Source: Desulfurivibrio alkaliphilus AHT 2 | Lineage (GTDB): Bacteria; Desulfobacterota; Desulfobulbia; Desulfobulbales; Desulfurivibrionaceae | Direction of reading: 5' to 3' | DNA: 64,000 nucleotides | Assembly (NCBI RefSeq): GCF_000092205.1 | Contig: NC_014216.1 | Location: 1,865,742 to 1,929,741, forward strand | In this document: piece by piece, positions 32,965 to 45,013 of the stretch | Layout of the letters: every line of letters starts with the position of its first letter | Position numbering within the stretch: position 1 is the stretch's first letter | The notes under the pieces: generated by a model | Database searches by the model: none | Seen by the model: only the letters and a program-made list of their open reading frames with translations | Told to the model about the DNA's origin: nothing | Position numbers and translations under genes: made by a program

Positions 32965-34803
32965 TCAGGACGGGTAAAGGTTATTGGCCGGCGCCGTCAT
33001 GGCGCTGCCGGTGGGCGGGCCAGCCAGCTGGCAGCGGTTGCGGCCGGCCCGTTTGGCTTCATACAGCGCCTGGTCGGCGGCCCCGATCACCTCGGCCACG
33101 GTCTTACCGTGGGCGGGGAAACCGGCCACCCCGATGCTGATGGTATTGTGCAACGCCAGCCCGCCGGCACAGTGGAAAGTATGCTCGTCCACCGCCCGGC
33201 AGAGGCGGGCGGCGATCTTGTGCCCCGTCTGCGGCCCGTCGGTTACCAGCACGATGAATTCCTCGCCGCCGTAGCGGCAGGCGACATCATCCTGGCGGAG
33301 TTGGCGGCGGATCAGCTCCGCCAGTTGGCTCAGCACTTCATCCCCCACCGGGTGGCCGTGGGTGTCGTTGACCCGTTTGAAATGATCCAGGTCCAGCATC
33401 AGAACACTGAACGGCCGGTGACGATCCTGCCGATGGGCTTCCACCAGCTTGCGCAGGGCCGTTTCGCAGTAGCGTTTGTTACGCAGGCCGGTGAGGCTGT
33501 CGGTGACCGCCAACCGGTAAAGACGGGCATTGGCCAGGGCAACCTCGATCTGCTCGCAGACCGCCGCCAGCAGCTTGCTCTCCCGGCTGCGGAAAGGCTG
33601 CTCCGGCGGCCGATGCAGGCAAAGCAGCCCCAGGTTGACATGCTGGGTGACCAGGGGAACCAGGGCGATGGTCCGATCAGGGGAGTAAGCCGGGGTGGCG
33701 GCGGGGCTTTGGCGCCAGTGCTCCCAGGCCTGGGCCAGCCAGGCCGGCAATTCGCCGGCCGGCGGCGGCAAGCGGTATTCCCGGTGGAAGCAGCGGCGAT
33801 CATCGGCCTCCCGCCAAGTGATTTCCGTCAACTCCCCTTCCTGCAACTCCCGCCGCAACAGCAGGGCGACCCGCCCGGCCTGGAAGGTATCCTGTACCAG
33901 TTCAAGAATCACCCGCCGCAACCGATCCCATTCAGCCTCTTGGCTCAAGCGGCGGACGAAGGCGTAAAGCTGTTCGGTTTCCCAGTTTTTGTGCCTGATT
34001 TCGGCAAAGGAGCGCTTGATGGCCTGACTCATCACATTGAACTGGGTGGCCATATCCTGGATCTCCCCTTCCGCCTCCACCTCCACCCAGTGATTGAAAT
34101 CACCCCGGCCAACGTGGTTGAACCCTTCCTCCAACCGCCGCAGGGGGCGGTTCAGGTAGCGGCCGACCAGCAGCGACAGCAGCATGGCCACCAGCAGGAA
34201 GGTGACGGCACCAGTGAGAATGGTTCGAAACAACACCGTGCGCAGCATGGCATAAACTTCGGCAAATGTGGCGTCATAGAGGAAAACCCCCAGGTTGTCG
34301 CCGTCCTCCTGGTGGCAGGAGCGGCACTCGGCGCTGTTTTCCAGCTTGATGATATTGCGCAGCACCGGCCCGGCGGCGGTCTCCAGAAAAATCACGTCCC
34401 GCTCCGGCGGCGTCTGCGGCCGGGCGTGACAGACGACACATTCCGCAGCCCGGTGGAAATCAAAACGATGGCCGAGCAGGGTCGGGTCACCGGAGGCCAG
34501 CACCCGGCCCTGATTGTTGATGATGCCCACATTGGCCGGTTCCACTAACCGGTACACATCATCCACCGTCCGGCGGATCATCTCCCAATCATTAAGGATC
34601 ATGGCATGGCGCAGGGCCTGCTCCAGGGTATGGGCCGCCCGCAGGGCCTCTTCCCGGGCGATCTCCCGGTAACGATCCCGCTCGAAGGTCCAGATACCGT
34701 AAAGCGACACCCCGATGGAAAGGGCCAGCAGCGCCAGCAAACCGGCCAATAACTTAAAACGGATGGTACGAGTCAAAGCACTCAGGCGCGGAAGTAATCC
34801 CAT
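32965..34803 (-). CDS. Membrane diguanylate cyclase with two c-type heme motifs
   Basis: A 612-aa protein. Transmembrane helices at about residues 15-38 and 190-214 enclose a periplasmic domain with two CXXCH motifs (CVVCH 122-126, CRSCH 160-164), the signature of covalent heme c. A HAMP domain (NRPLRRLEEGFNHVGRGDF) is followed by a GAF-like region and a GGDEF domain with active site YGGEEF and inhibitory RQDD five residues before it. It should make c-di-GMP in response to redox state, gas or electron carrier; the signal is inferred. It lies 26 nt upstream of the kinase gene on the same strand. Confidence 0.88.
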   Translation of the reverse strand: MGLLPRLSALTRTIRFKLLAGLLALLALSIGVSLYGIWTFERDRYREIAREEALRAAHTLEQALRHAMILNDWEMIRRTVDDVYRLVEPANVGIINNQGRVLASGDPTLLGHRFDFHRAAECVVCHARPQTPPERDVIFLETAAGPVLRNIIKLENSAECRSCHQEDGDNLGVFLYDATFAEVYAMLRTVLFRTILTGAVTFLLVAMLLSLLVGRYLNRPLRRLEEGFNHVGRGDFNHWVEVEAEGEIQDMATQFNVMSQAIKRSFAEIRHKNWETEQLYAFVRRLSQEAEWDRLRRVILELVQDTFQAGRVALLLRRELQEGELTEITWREADDRRCFHREYRLPPPAGELPAWLAQAWEHWRQSPAATPAYSPDRTIALVPLVTQHVNLGLLCLHRPPEQPFRSRESKLLAAVCEQIEVALANARLYRLAVTDSLTGLRNKRYCETALRKLVEAHRQDRHRPFSVLMLDLDHFKRVNDTHGHPVGDEVLSQLAELIRRQLRQDDVACRYGGEEFIVLVTDGPQTGHKIAARLCRAVDEHTFHCAGGLALHNTISIGVAGFPAHGKTVAEVIGAADQALYEAKRAGRNRCQLAGPPTGSAMTAPANNLYPS

Positions 34804-34850
34804 GCTGTAAAAACCTCCCCCAAACAGGTTTTTTCTGCCATTGTCGACGT

Positions 34851-37025
34851 TTACCCAAATTTTTCGAATTTGGCAGCCGACACCGGCGGGCTGAAATAAT
34901 AACCCTGAAACATATGGCAGCCGTGCTGCTGCAAAAAGTGTAATTGCTGCTCGTTTTCCACCCCTTCGGCGACGATTTCAAAGCCCAGGGTACGCCCCAT
35001 GGCGATTATGGTTTCCACGATGGCGGCGTCCTGGGGGTCGTTCTCCAGGTCGCGGATGAAGGCGCGGTCGATCTTGAGCTGTTCCAGCGGCAGTTGCTTG
35101 AGTTTGGCCAGCGAAGAATAGCCGGTACCGAAATCATCCATGGCAAACCCCACCCCCAGGGCCCGCAGTTGCTCCATCTTGACGATGGTATCATTAAGAT
35201 CGGCCAGTACCAGGCTTTCGGTGAGTTCCAGCTTGAGCCGGCGGGGGTCAATGCCGGTGCTGCCAATCACCTCCTCCACCTCGCCGACGAAATTGGGCTG
35301 ATGGAACTGGCGGGGGCTGACATTTACCGCCAAGCGGAAATTCTCCTGGCCGGGCCGGCCACTCCAGGCGGCCAGTTGGGCACAGGCGGCGTGCAACACC
35401 CAACTGCCGATGGGCAGGATCATACCGTTTTCTTCCGCCAGGGGAATAAAGGCCAGCGGTGTGATCAGCCCCCGCTCAGGATGGACCCAGCGCAGCAGGG
35501 CCTCGGCCCCCAGCAAACGGCCATGGGCGTCCATCTGGGGCTGGTAGTGCAAGGCAAAATGTTCCTCGTCGATGGCCCGGCGCAGCTCGCGCTCCAACTC
35601 TTCCGCCTCTTCCAGGGCCTGCTGCATGGCCGGATCGTGAAAGCGAACGGTGTCCCGTCCGGCCTGCTTGGCCTGGTACATGGCGGTATCGGCGTATTTG
35701 AACAGATCTTCGGCCGAAAGCTGGTGGCCGACAAAAAGGGTAACGCCGATACTGGCGCTTAAGTGAAACCGGCAATCGCCCTGACATTCGGAAAACTGGA
35801 AGGGTTTGCTCAGGGCCAGGCGAATTTTTTCCGCCACCCGGCCGGCCTGCTTGATGGCGGTGGCGTCGTCGGTGGCCAGGTACTGAAGCAGCACCACGAA
35901 TTCGTCACCGCCCTGGCGGGAGACGGTGTCATCCTCTCGCACAGTGGCCCGCAAGCGGCGGGCCGCTTCCCGCAGAATCAGATCGCCGGCCTGGTGGCCA
36001 CGGGTGTCGTTGATGTTTTTGAAACGGTCAAGGTCGAGAAAGAGCAACGCCCCGTGCTGACCGGTACGTTCCGAGGCGGCAAAAGCCTGACCCAGGCGAT
36101 CCAGCAGCAGCCGGCGGTTGGGCAGGCCAGTTAAAGGATCGTAAAAGGCCAGGCGATAAACCTCTACTTCTTTGCGCTGTTTCTCCTCTTCCATTAATTT
36201 CAACTCGGTAATGTCGCGGATGGTCTCCACCGCCGCGTAGATCATCTGCCCATCACCCGGGCGCAGGGGGTAGGCGTTGGTTTCGACGTAGATGGGGTTG
36301 CCCTCCTTGTCGCGGTGGGTATGGATGGCGGTGTGGTGGCTGCCGTCCTGGAAGCAGCGGATTACGGCGCAGACGCAACCTTCCTCCTCCAGCCAGCAGG
36401 GGCGGGAGTAGCCGTGGGAGATCTCGTAGCAGTGACGACCGATGATCTCCTCGTCCTCGCGGCCGGTCTGGTGACGGTAACCTTGGTTGGCGGAAATAAT
36501 CCGCATATCCCGGCCGATGACCACCACCGCCTCCCCCAGGCTTTCCAAAATGGCATGGAAAAAATATTCCGACCGACGCAGGCGCTCCTCGGCGCTTTCA
36601 ATGATCCACTGCAGCTTTTTCTTTTCCCGCACCCGCTCCACGGCGGCGATCAGGGTATCGGTGGGGCAGGGTTTGGTGAGAAAGTCATAGGCCCCTTCGC
36701 GCAGACCGGCCACTGCCTTCTCCAGGGTGGCGTAGGCGGTGATCAGGATCACCTCCAGTTCGGGGTGGAGCAACTTCAGTTCACGCAGAACTTCAATCCC
36801 GTCTTTCTGGGGCATGACCATATCCACCAGCACCAGGTCGGTGCGATGGGTATTGACATGTTCCCGGGCCTGATCACCGTCGGCCACTCCGGTTACCTGG
36901 TAATCGTAGGCGCGGAGCAGTTCCACCAGGCTTTCCCGGTCCAGCCGGCGATCGTCGACCACCAGGATATACAGTTGCTCGTCCAGGGGCGGCAGTTCTT
37001 TGCTTGCTGGCTGCATGGTTGTCAT
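34851..37025 (-). CDS. Receiver-PAS-GGDEF-EAL protein
   Basis: A 724-aa dual-domain c-di-GMP protein. Residues 15-135 are a receiver domain (VVDDRRLDRE, LVLVDMVMPQKDG), followed by a PAS domain with several Cys (about 165-275). The GGDEF domain has RQGGDEF with inhibitory REDD, and the EAL domain has GAEALLRWVHPERG and DDFGTGYSSL. Both the cyclase and the phosphodiesterase motifs look intact, so the balance may be set by phosphorylation. Its start overlaps the stop of the adjacent histidine kinase gene, its likely partner, by ATGA. Confidence 0.92.
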   Translation of the reverse strand: MTTMQPASKELPPLDEQLYILVVDDRRLDRESLVELLRAYDYQVTGVADGDQAREHVNTHRTDLVLVDMVMPQKDGIEVLRELKLLHPELEVILITAYATLEKAVAGLREGAYDFLTKPCPTDTLIAAVERVREKKKLQWIIESAEERLRRSEYFFHAILESLGEAVVVIGRDMRIISANQGYRHQTGREDEEIIGRHCYEISHGYSRPCWLEEEGCVCAVIRCFQDGSHHTAIHTHRDKEGNPIYVETNAYPLRPGDGQMIYAAVETIRDITELKLMEEEKQRKEVEVYRLAFYDPLTGLPNRRLLLDRLGQAFAASERTGQHGALLFLDLDRFKNINDTRGHQAGDLILREAARRLRATVREDDTVSRQGGDEFVVLLQYLATDDATAIKQAGRVAEKIRLALSKPFQFSECQGDCRFHLSASIGVTLFVGHQLSAEDLFKYADTAMYQAKQAGRDTVRFHDPAMQQALEEAEELERELRRAIDEEHFALHYQPQMDAHGRLLGAEALLRWVHPERGLITPLAFIPLAEENGMILPIGSWVLHAACAQLAAWSGRPGQENFRLAVNVSPRQFHQPNFVGEVEEVIGSTGIDPRRLKLELTESLVLADLNDTIVKMEQLRALGVGFAMDDFGTGYSSLAKLKQLPLEQLKIDRAFIRDLENDPQDAAIVETIIAMGRTLGFEIVAEGVENEQQLHFLQQHGCHMFQGYYFSPPVSAAKFEKFG

Positions 37026-38098
37026 GTTGTCCGGTTCCCACCTTGTTTGCTGGTTTTCTCGGCTGTTGACCGGTCATTTTGCCCTGCCGGGGCAAAATGC
37101 AGCCGGCAGATGGTGCCCTGGCCGGGGAGGCTGACAAGCTCGATCTCCCCGCCCATGGAGGCCATCATCCGCCGGGCGATATAGAGCCCCAGGCCGGTGC
37201 CGGTTTCCGAGGTGGTATAATAGGGCTCGAAAACCTTGGCCAGCTCTGCGGGGGCAATCCCTCGCCCCTGGTCGCTGACGGTGATGTGGTCGGCGCCGAT
37301 TTCGATCTGTAGCCGCCCACCCTCGGGCATGGCCTCGATGGCGTTCTGGGTAACGTTGAAAAGGACGGTGAGCAAGGCCTGGCGGTCCAGCCGGGGACCA
37401 TTTTCCAGGCCGGTAAGTCGGGTCTCGATCCCCGCCGCATCCAGGGCGGTGGCCAGCAGGGCAAGCACTTCCGTCGCCGCCTCGCGGGCCTCGACCTGCC
37501 GGCAGGAGTCGCGCCGGCGGGTGTAATCGAGCAGAGTCCGGGCCATATCGCTGGCCAGCCGGTTGGCCTCGCCCAACAGTTGCAGGGGTTGGGCGATCTC
37601 CTGATCGTCGCCGACTTTAGCGGCCAGCTTACGGCGCAGCACCCCCAGGTAATTGCCGGTGACGTAAAAAGTACTGTTGAGATTGTGCACGATATGGGCC
37701 AACATGGAGCCCAAGGCCGCCATCTTGCCGGTGTGCAGCAACCGCTGCTCATCCAGCAGCGGCGCGGGATGATCGGTGACCAGCAGACCGGCCAGGCCGT
37801 ACCCGCCGTCAAACAGGGCCACCGGCCGTCCCTGACAGCAGTGGTGGCAGCAGAGATAAGTGCTGCCGCCTTCATAAAAGGCCCGGACCGGGCATTCCGC
37901 CAGCGGCACTCGACAGGGTTCCAGCAGGTCGCGCAAAAAGCCGTGGCAGGTGGAGGCCTGATCTTGCTCACCCGATTGCCCCAGGATCCGGGCCGCCCGG
38001 TTGAGCTGGATCAATTTGAATTCACGGTCGACGAGCAGCACCGGGAGTGGCAGATTCTCCAGAGCGGGGTCGACCTGCTGCGATCTGGTTGTGGTCAA
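37022..38098 (-). CDS. PAS sensor histidine kinase
   Basis: A 358-aa soluble kinase. The N-terminal PAS region is Cys-rich (about residues 50-90, with LCCHHCC). The phospho-acceptor region reads ALGSMLAHIVHNLNST in place of the usual HEIRNP. The ATPase domain has NVTQNAIEAMPEGG, SDQGRGIAPAEL and ETGTGLGLYIA. It probably phosphorylates the receiver-GGDEF-EAL protein whose gene it overlaps. Confidence 0.87.
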   Translation of the reverse strand: MTTTRSQQVDPALENLPLPVLLVDREFKLIQLNRAARILGQSGEQDQASTCHGFLRDLLEPCRVPLAECPVRAFYEGGSTYLCCHHCCQGRPVALFDGGYGLAGLLVTDHPAPLLDEQRLLHTGKMAALGSMLAHIVHNLNSTFYVTGNYLGVLRRKLAAKVGDDQEIAQPLQLLGEANRLASDMARTLLDYTRRRDSCRQVEAREAATEVLALLATALDAAGIETRLTGLENGPRLDRQALLTVLFNVTQNAIEAMPEGGRLQIEIGADHITVSDQGRGIAPAELAKVFEPYYTTSETGTGLGLYIARRMMASMGGEIELVSLPGQGTICRLHFAPAGQNDRSTAEKTSKQGGNRTT

Positions 38099-38396
38099 AA
38101 CGACCTCACTGTTGTTGAAGAAAAATCAATACCCATTCATATTCTTGACATACCACGTCTCATGCCTGGGCGCCTATGTTAAATTGATCCAATTTCCTCA
38201 TTAACACAATAATGTAAACTGGTTTTAAATAGGCTGATTTTTTTGTTTTCACAAAAGGTTGTTGTTGACAACAGGTATTACGCCACCTCTCATTTCCATC
38301 TTGGTGCACATAAAGTGTGATAGGTAAATTGATTACTGGCCTGCTCAGCAGGCTTTTTCCAGCCGAGGCCGAGCGCAAAAAAAATGGTGAGGGAAT
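38099..38396. other. AT-rich intergenic region
   Basis: About 300 bases of clearly lower GC between the hybrid kinase stop and the start of the PAS kinase, both on the minus strand. It should hold the promoter of the kinase/GGDEF-EAL pair. Small dyads such as GTTGT-TGACAAC (near 38260) are visible, but no convincing -35/-10 pair or RNA gene. Confidence 0.4.
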
Positions 38397-40820
<2,424 letters not shown>

Positions 40821-41006
40821 AAATTTAAAGAGCCAAACACGGCACCCTTTTTTGCTTGCGATTCAACGGGCGGTCGGTAATAGTTGGCAACATATCCTAT
40901 TTTTATCAAATAGTACGTTAAAAAGCGACCGGAAGCAGCCAAAAACGGCCCGTTAAACCGGTAGGTTATCAGCCCTGGTGAACGCTTGTATACCTGAGGG
41001 GGGCGG
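40821..41006. other. Divergent intergenic region with a solo repeat flank
   Basis: A divergent promoter region for the hybrid kinase (minus) and HDOD gene (plus). It contains the solo repeat flank at 40946-40988 and a G-rich Shine-Dalgarno-like run (GGGGGGCGG) just before 41007. Confidence 0.45.
40946..40988 (+). repeat. Solo flank of the dispersed palindromic repeat
   Basis: CGGCCCGTTAAACCGG...CCCTGGTGAACGCTTG closely matches the flank next to copies 1 and 2, but no palindrome is attached. It suggests that the palindrome was lost here or that the flank can move or persist by itself. Confidence 0.75.
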
Positions 41007-41894
41007 ATGAACAACGAGGAAGTCAGGCGCCATATCCAGCGCTTAAAGGAGTTACCGGCCCTGGCGCCGAATCTGAGCCGGATCATCGAGGCCTGCGAAG
41101 ATCCGGAGATTGATTTTCAACATCTGGCCCAGGTGCTGCAAAGCAGCCCCACCATTACCGCCCGCCTGCTGGGTCTGGCCAATACGGCTTTTTTCGGCCA
41201 GGCCGGCAGGGTCCAAACCCTGGAACACGCCACCGCCATCCTGGGGTTACCCATGGTGCGCAACATTGCCACCGGCCTGGCCCTTGCCGGCCCTTTCCAG
41301 CTGAAATCGTGCCGACGCTTTGAGTTGCAGCGCTACTGGCTGACTTCCATTCTAGCCGCCTCCATGGGCCGGGAACTGGCCACCGGGGTCGACCCGCAAC
41401 TGCAAATACCCCGAGACAGCGTATACCTGGCCGGCCTGCTGCACAATTTCGGGTTGCTGGCCTTGGTGCACCTTTTTCCCCAGGAAATGGAACAGGCTTT
41501 AGCCACATACTACAAGGCGCCGGAACAGAGGCTTGCTTCTCATCTGCGCCGGGCCCTTGCGATCGACCATTACCAGGCCGGTGCCTGGCTGGGCGGCAAA
41601 TGGCATCTGCCGCGGGAGTTGCTGCTGGTCATGGAGCATCACCACGACCCCCAGTACCGGCGGGAACAGTGGCCGCTGGTGCTGCTGACCGGTTTCAGCT
41701 CGCGCTGGGGGGACGGTGTTCTCAACCAGTTGACCGCCGAAGGGGTAACCTCCGGTTATGACTACGATGATCCCCAGGTGGCCCTGGTGTTCAGGCTGCT
41801 GGAGATCGACGGGGAGCAAGCCCGGGCGACCCAGCACCGGATTCTGGCACAACTGCCGGCATACCGGGAAATGGCCGCTGCCTTGAGCGGCTGA
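41007..41894 (+). CDS. HDOD-domain signalling protein
   Basis: A 295-aa protein consisting of one HDOD domain, a degenerate HD-type module found in signalling. Typical stretches are LARLLGLANTAFF-like TARLLGLANTAFFGQ, LEHATAILGLPMVRNIATGLAL, and YLAGLLHNFGLLALVHLFP, where metal ligands are partly lost (HNF in place of HDI/HDL). Family members act as scaffolds with c-di-GMP or kinase pathways. It is followed after 10 nt by a GGDEF gene and then an HD-GYP gene, a likely operon. Confidence 0.87.
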   Translation: MNNEEVRRHIQRLKELPALAPNLSRIIEACEDPEIDFQHLAQVLQSSPTITARLLGLANTAFFGQAGRVQTLEHATAILGLPMVRNIATGLALAGPFQLKSCRRFELQRYWLTSILAASMGRELATGVDPQLQIPRDSVYLAGLLHNFGLLALVHLFPQEMEQALATYYKAPEQRLASHLRRALAIDHYQAGAWLGGKWHLPRELLLVMEHHHDPQYRREQWPLVLLTGFSSRWGDGVLNQLTAEGVTSGYDYDDPQVALVFRLLEIDGEQARATQHRILAQLPAYREMAAALSG

Positions 41895-41904
41895 AACAAT
41901 TAAG

Positions 41905-43527
41905 GTGAAGATTTTGCCGTTGGAGTCTGACACCACATACGGCCAGGTTTCCCGGGAGTTGAACCGCCATATCGTCAACCTGCTGGACTCCCTGTCCGCC
42001 CTCTCCGCCCTGGCCGACCTGCCGGTGGCCGGGCTTGATCAGCGGGAATTACTGCAGCAGGCCCTGGAAGCCCTGATGGAAAACCAGGACCTGGAGCGCT
42101 GTTCCATCTTCCTGCTGGAGGAAGAAAGCGGGGAACTTATCAACGCCGCCGGCCTGGACTGGGAGGATCTGCTGCGCGGAGACGATACCCCCGAGCTTGC
42201 CGGGGCGCCGCAGCAACGCCGGCCCCCGCGCCGCTTTCGCTTGGGCGAAGGGATAATCGGCCAGGCGGCAGCAGCCGGAGAGCTGGTTGAGTGCCGCTCA
42301 ACCGCCACCGACCCCCGTTTCAAGCAAGCGCCGCAAACCGGGGCACCGGAACCCGACGGTTCCCTGCTTTGCCTGCCGATCCGCTCGGAAGAAGGGATCC
42401 TGGGGGTGCTCAATGTCTTCTACCCGGCCCCGAACTACTTCACTCTCTGGCACCAGCGCCTGCTGCGACTTTTTTGCACCATGCTGGGCCGGTTGCTGAG
42501 CAACCGGGAGCTGTTTGACGAAATGGAAATGCTGGTTGAGCGCCGCACCCGGGCTCTGCAAGAAGCCAACACCGGCTTGCAGAATGAAGTGCAACGGCGC
42601 CAGCAGGCCGAGGAAGAGCTGGCTGGCCAGCACGCTTTTCTGCAAACGGTGATCGACGGCTGCGCCGAACCCATCATGGTGATTGCCAAAGACCACCGCG
42701 TGCTCTGGATGAATCGGGCGGCCCGCACGATTACCGAGGATGGCCGCGGCCAGGAGTTCTGCTACCAGGTTTCGCACCGACGCGACACCCCCTGCCGACC
42801 GGATGACGAGCACCCCTGTCCCCTGCAGATGGTCTTAAATACGGGGGAGGCCACCAGAGTGGTGCATGAATATTGCAATGCCGCCGGCGATCCCCGGGCC
42901 ATGGAGGTTCTGGCCACCCCTTTCCTCGATGCCGAAGACCGGCTGGCCGGGATAATTGAAAGTGGCCGTGATATCACTGAACGGGTACTTACCGAATCGA
43001 ACCTGCGCCGGCAGCAGGAGGAGTTACACGCCAAGGCCTACTACGACCCCCTGACCGGCCTGCCCAACCGGCAACTTTTCAACCTGCGCCTGCACCATCT
43101 GACCCGTCGGCACGAGGGTGAAGCGGCTCTGCTTTTTATTGATCTCGACGGCTTCAAGGCGATCAACGACCGGCACGGCCATCTCTTTGCCGACCAACTG
43201 CTGCGGGTGGTGGGCAAACGCTTGCGGCAGGCGGTTCGCCAAAAGGACATGGTGGCCCGTTTCGCCGGCGACGAGTTCGTGGTACTGCTGGAATCTTTGC
43301 ACAACGGCCCAGGCGACGCCGAGAAAGTGGCTGAAAAACTGCTGGCCGCAATGGCCCGACCGATGAACCTGGAAGAGCAGGAAGTACAAATTGGGGCCAG
43401 CATCGGCCTGGCCCTCTTCCCCACCGATGCCGCCGACCCGGAGCAACTGCTGGAGAAGGCCGACGCCGCGATGTTTGCCGCCAAAAAGGCGGGCAAGCAC
43501 ACCTGGCGGCACTGCTCCGCCTCTTGA
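41905..43527 (+). CDS. GAF-PAS-GGDEF diguanylate cyclase
   Basis: A protein of about 540 aa: GAF domain about residues 40-205, coiled coil, PAS domain 245-365 with several Cys (QVSHRRDTPCRPDDEHPC), then GGDEF. The active site is AGDEF (RFAGDEFVVLLE), a tolerated variant, with inhibitory RQKD five residues before it. There is no nearby ATG. GTG 41905 is the longest start, but AAGGTG lies best for TTG 41914, so the start is uncertain by three codons. No membrane helix is visible. Confidence 0.88.
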   Translation: MKILPLESDTTYGQVSRELNRHIVNLLDSLSALSALADLPVAGLDQRELLQQALEALMENQDLERCSIFLLEEESGELINAAGLDWEDLLRGDDTPELAGAPQQRRPPRRFRLGEGIIGQAAAAGELVECRSTATDPRFKQAPQTGAPEPDGSLLCLPIRSEEGILGVLNVFYPAPNYFTLWHQRLLRLFCTMLGRLLSNRELFDEMEMLVERRTRALQEANTGLQNEVQRRQQAEEELAGQHAFLQTVIDGCAEPIMVIAKDHRVLWMNRAARTITEDGRGQEFCYQVSHRRDTPCRPDDEHPCPLQMVLNTGEATRVVHEYCNAAGDPRAMEVLATPFLDAEDRLAGIIESGRDITERVLTESNLRRQQEELHAKAYYDPLTGLPNRQLFNLRLHHLTRRHEGEAALLFIDLDGFKAINDRHGHLFADQLLRVVGKRLRQAVRQKDMVARFAGDEFVVLLESLHNGPGDAEKVAEKLLAAMARPMNLEEQEVQIGASIGLALFPTDAADPEQLLEKADAAMFAAKKAGKHTWRHCSAS

Positions 43528-43618
43528 TTTTTTTCGCTGCAAGCACTCACCTCCTGCTTGCGCCCTGGGAATAAGCCCCTCCGGTACTGCAAGCCGGATT
43601 GGGCCATGGAGAAAAAAG

Positions 43619-45001
43619 ATGGACAAGGCACCGAAGTTACCCATCGACCGCCTGATTGAGGTGGTGCAAAAGGGCGGCACCGTCCGCACCGGGGTGGACG
43701 TTTTCAATAAGCAGGGAATTTTACTGCTGGACAAGGAGGTACCGATCACCGACCCCCAGGTGCTGGTGCGGGCCAAAGAGCAGGGAGCCGGAATGGTGCC
43801 GATCAACGCAGCCGGCGGCGGGGGAATCTGGGACAGCCAGGGCAACCGGCTGGATTTGCCCAGTGAGGCGCCGGTGCAGAAACCGGTAGCCGGCGGCGGC
43901 CGGGGCGGCGAGATCGAGCGGCGGATCAACGAGATTATCGAGACCAAAAGGATCGCGGCGGAAAAGTATCAGCAGGCCAAGGCCTGTCTCCGGCAGATTA
44001 TGGACTCCATCCGCCGGACCGGCGGCGAATTCGACCTGGAACCGGTGAATGAAACCGTCAAAGGTCTGGCAAATTTTGTCACCAGCCACGACAATTCATT
44101 TGCTTACCTGACCCGGGAGATTTTCTCCTGTGACGACTATCTCTACAACCACTCGGTCAACGTCTGCACCATCGGGACAGTGGTGTTGAAAAAGTTCAAC
44201 AGCAACTTCAGCAATGCGGTCAACAGCCTGCTGAACAATGTACCCACCGGCGGCTTGGGGGAAGAAAAAAGGGACCCCAGTGCCTTCTCTTATTTCCTCC
44301 CCGCTGAATTGCAGGATATCTCGCTGGGCTTTTTCCTCCATGACCTGGGCAAGGTGCTGATCGACCCAGAGGTGCTCAATAAAACCGGCCGGCTAAAAGA
44401 GAGCGAATTTGCCGAAGTGCGCAAACATGTTACCGAAAAGGCCCGCCTCATCCTGGACAAAAACAGACTGAACAACCCTTATATCGCCAACATCTGCTAC
44501 TATCACCACGCCAAGCTGTACAGCGCCGAAGAGCGCTGTTACCCGGCCCAGAGCCCGCACCTGATTCCTGCCTATGTTAAGGTTTGCAAGCTGGCCGATG
44601 TATATGATGCAATGACCTCCAAGCGCTGCTACCGGGAGGCGCTCAACCCGGTGGGTGCGGTGACCGACATCTTCAACCGTTACGCCAGAAAGGAGCCGCT
44701 GCTGCAGTACGTGCTGCACTCCTTTGTCAAGTCGGTGGGCATTTACCCACCGGGCAGCGTGGTTCACCTGACCAACGGCCAGCTTTGCTACGTGCTGGAA
44801 AGCGATGGGCCGGTACTGCTGCCGCTGACCGACAGCGAGGGCGAGTCCCTCCGCGACAAACCGGAACTGCTTGATCTGAGCCAGGGCCAGGCCCCCAAGG
44901 AAATCAAAGTTGACCGTCGCCGCCCTTCGCTCAACCCCATTGAGGCCTACGAGATTCTGCCGGACTATCTGCGCCGAGTCGTCACCAGCCAACCGTCATG
45001 A
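43619..45001 (+). CDS. HD-GYP-type domain protein (variant motif)
   Basis: A 460-aa protein, started at ATG 43619 because GGAG lies 10 nt before it. The N-terminal region (1-120) is a DUF3391-like part with a Gly-rich linker. The HD-GYP domain spans about 160-390: HSVNVCTIG, metal pair FFLHDLGKVL, then YYHHAKLYSAEERCYP where classical proteins have HHE...GYP, and LADVYDAMTSKRCYREAL. HD-GYP enzymes hydrolyse c-di-GMP. The GYP change (CYP) and the missing Glu leave activity open. It is the last gene of the HDOD-GGDEF-HD-GYP run. Confidence 0.85.
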   Translation: MDKAPKLPIDRLIEVVQKGGTVRTGVDVFNKQGILLLDKEVPITDPQVLVRAKEQGAGMVPINAAGGGGIWDSQGNRLDLPSEAPVQKPVAGGGRGGEIERRINEIIETKRIAAEKYQQAKACLRQIMDSIRRTGGEFDLEPVNETVKGLANFVTSHDNSFAYLTREIFSCDDYLYNHSVNVCTIGTVVLKKFNSNFSNAVNSLLNNVPTGGLGEEKRDPSAFSYFLPAELQDISLGFFLHDLGKVLIDPEVLNKTGRLKESEFAEVRKHVTEKARLILDKNRLNNPYIANICYYHHAKLYSAEERCYPAQSPHLIPAYVKVCKLADVYDAMTSKRCYREALNPVGAVTDIFNRYARKEPLLQYVLHSFVKSVGIYPPGSVVHLTNGQLCYVLESDGPVLLPLTDSEGESLRDKPELLDLSQGQAPKEIKVDRRRPSLNPIEAYEILPDYLRRVVTSQPS

Positions 45002-45013
45002 TCGCTTCTTGCC

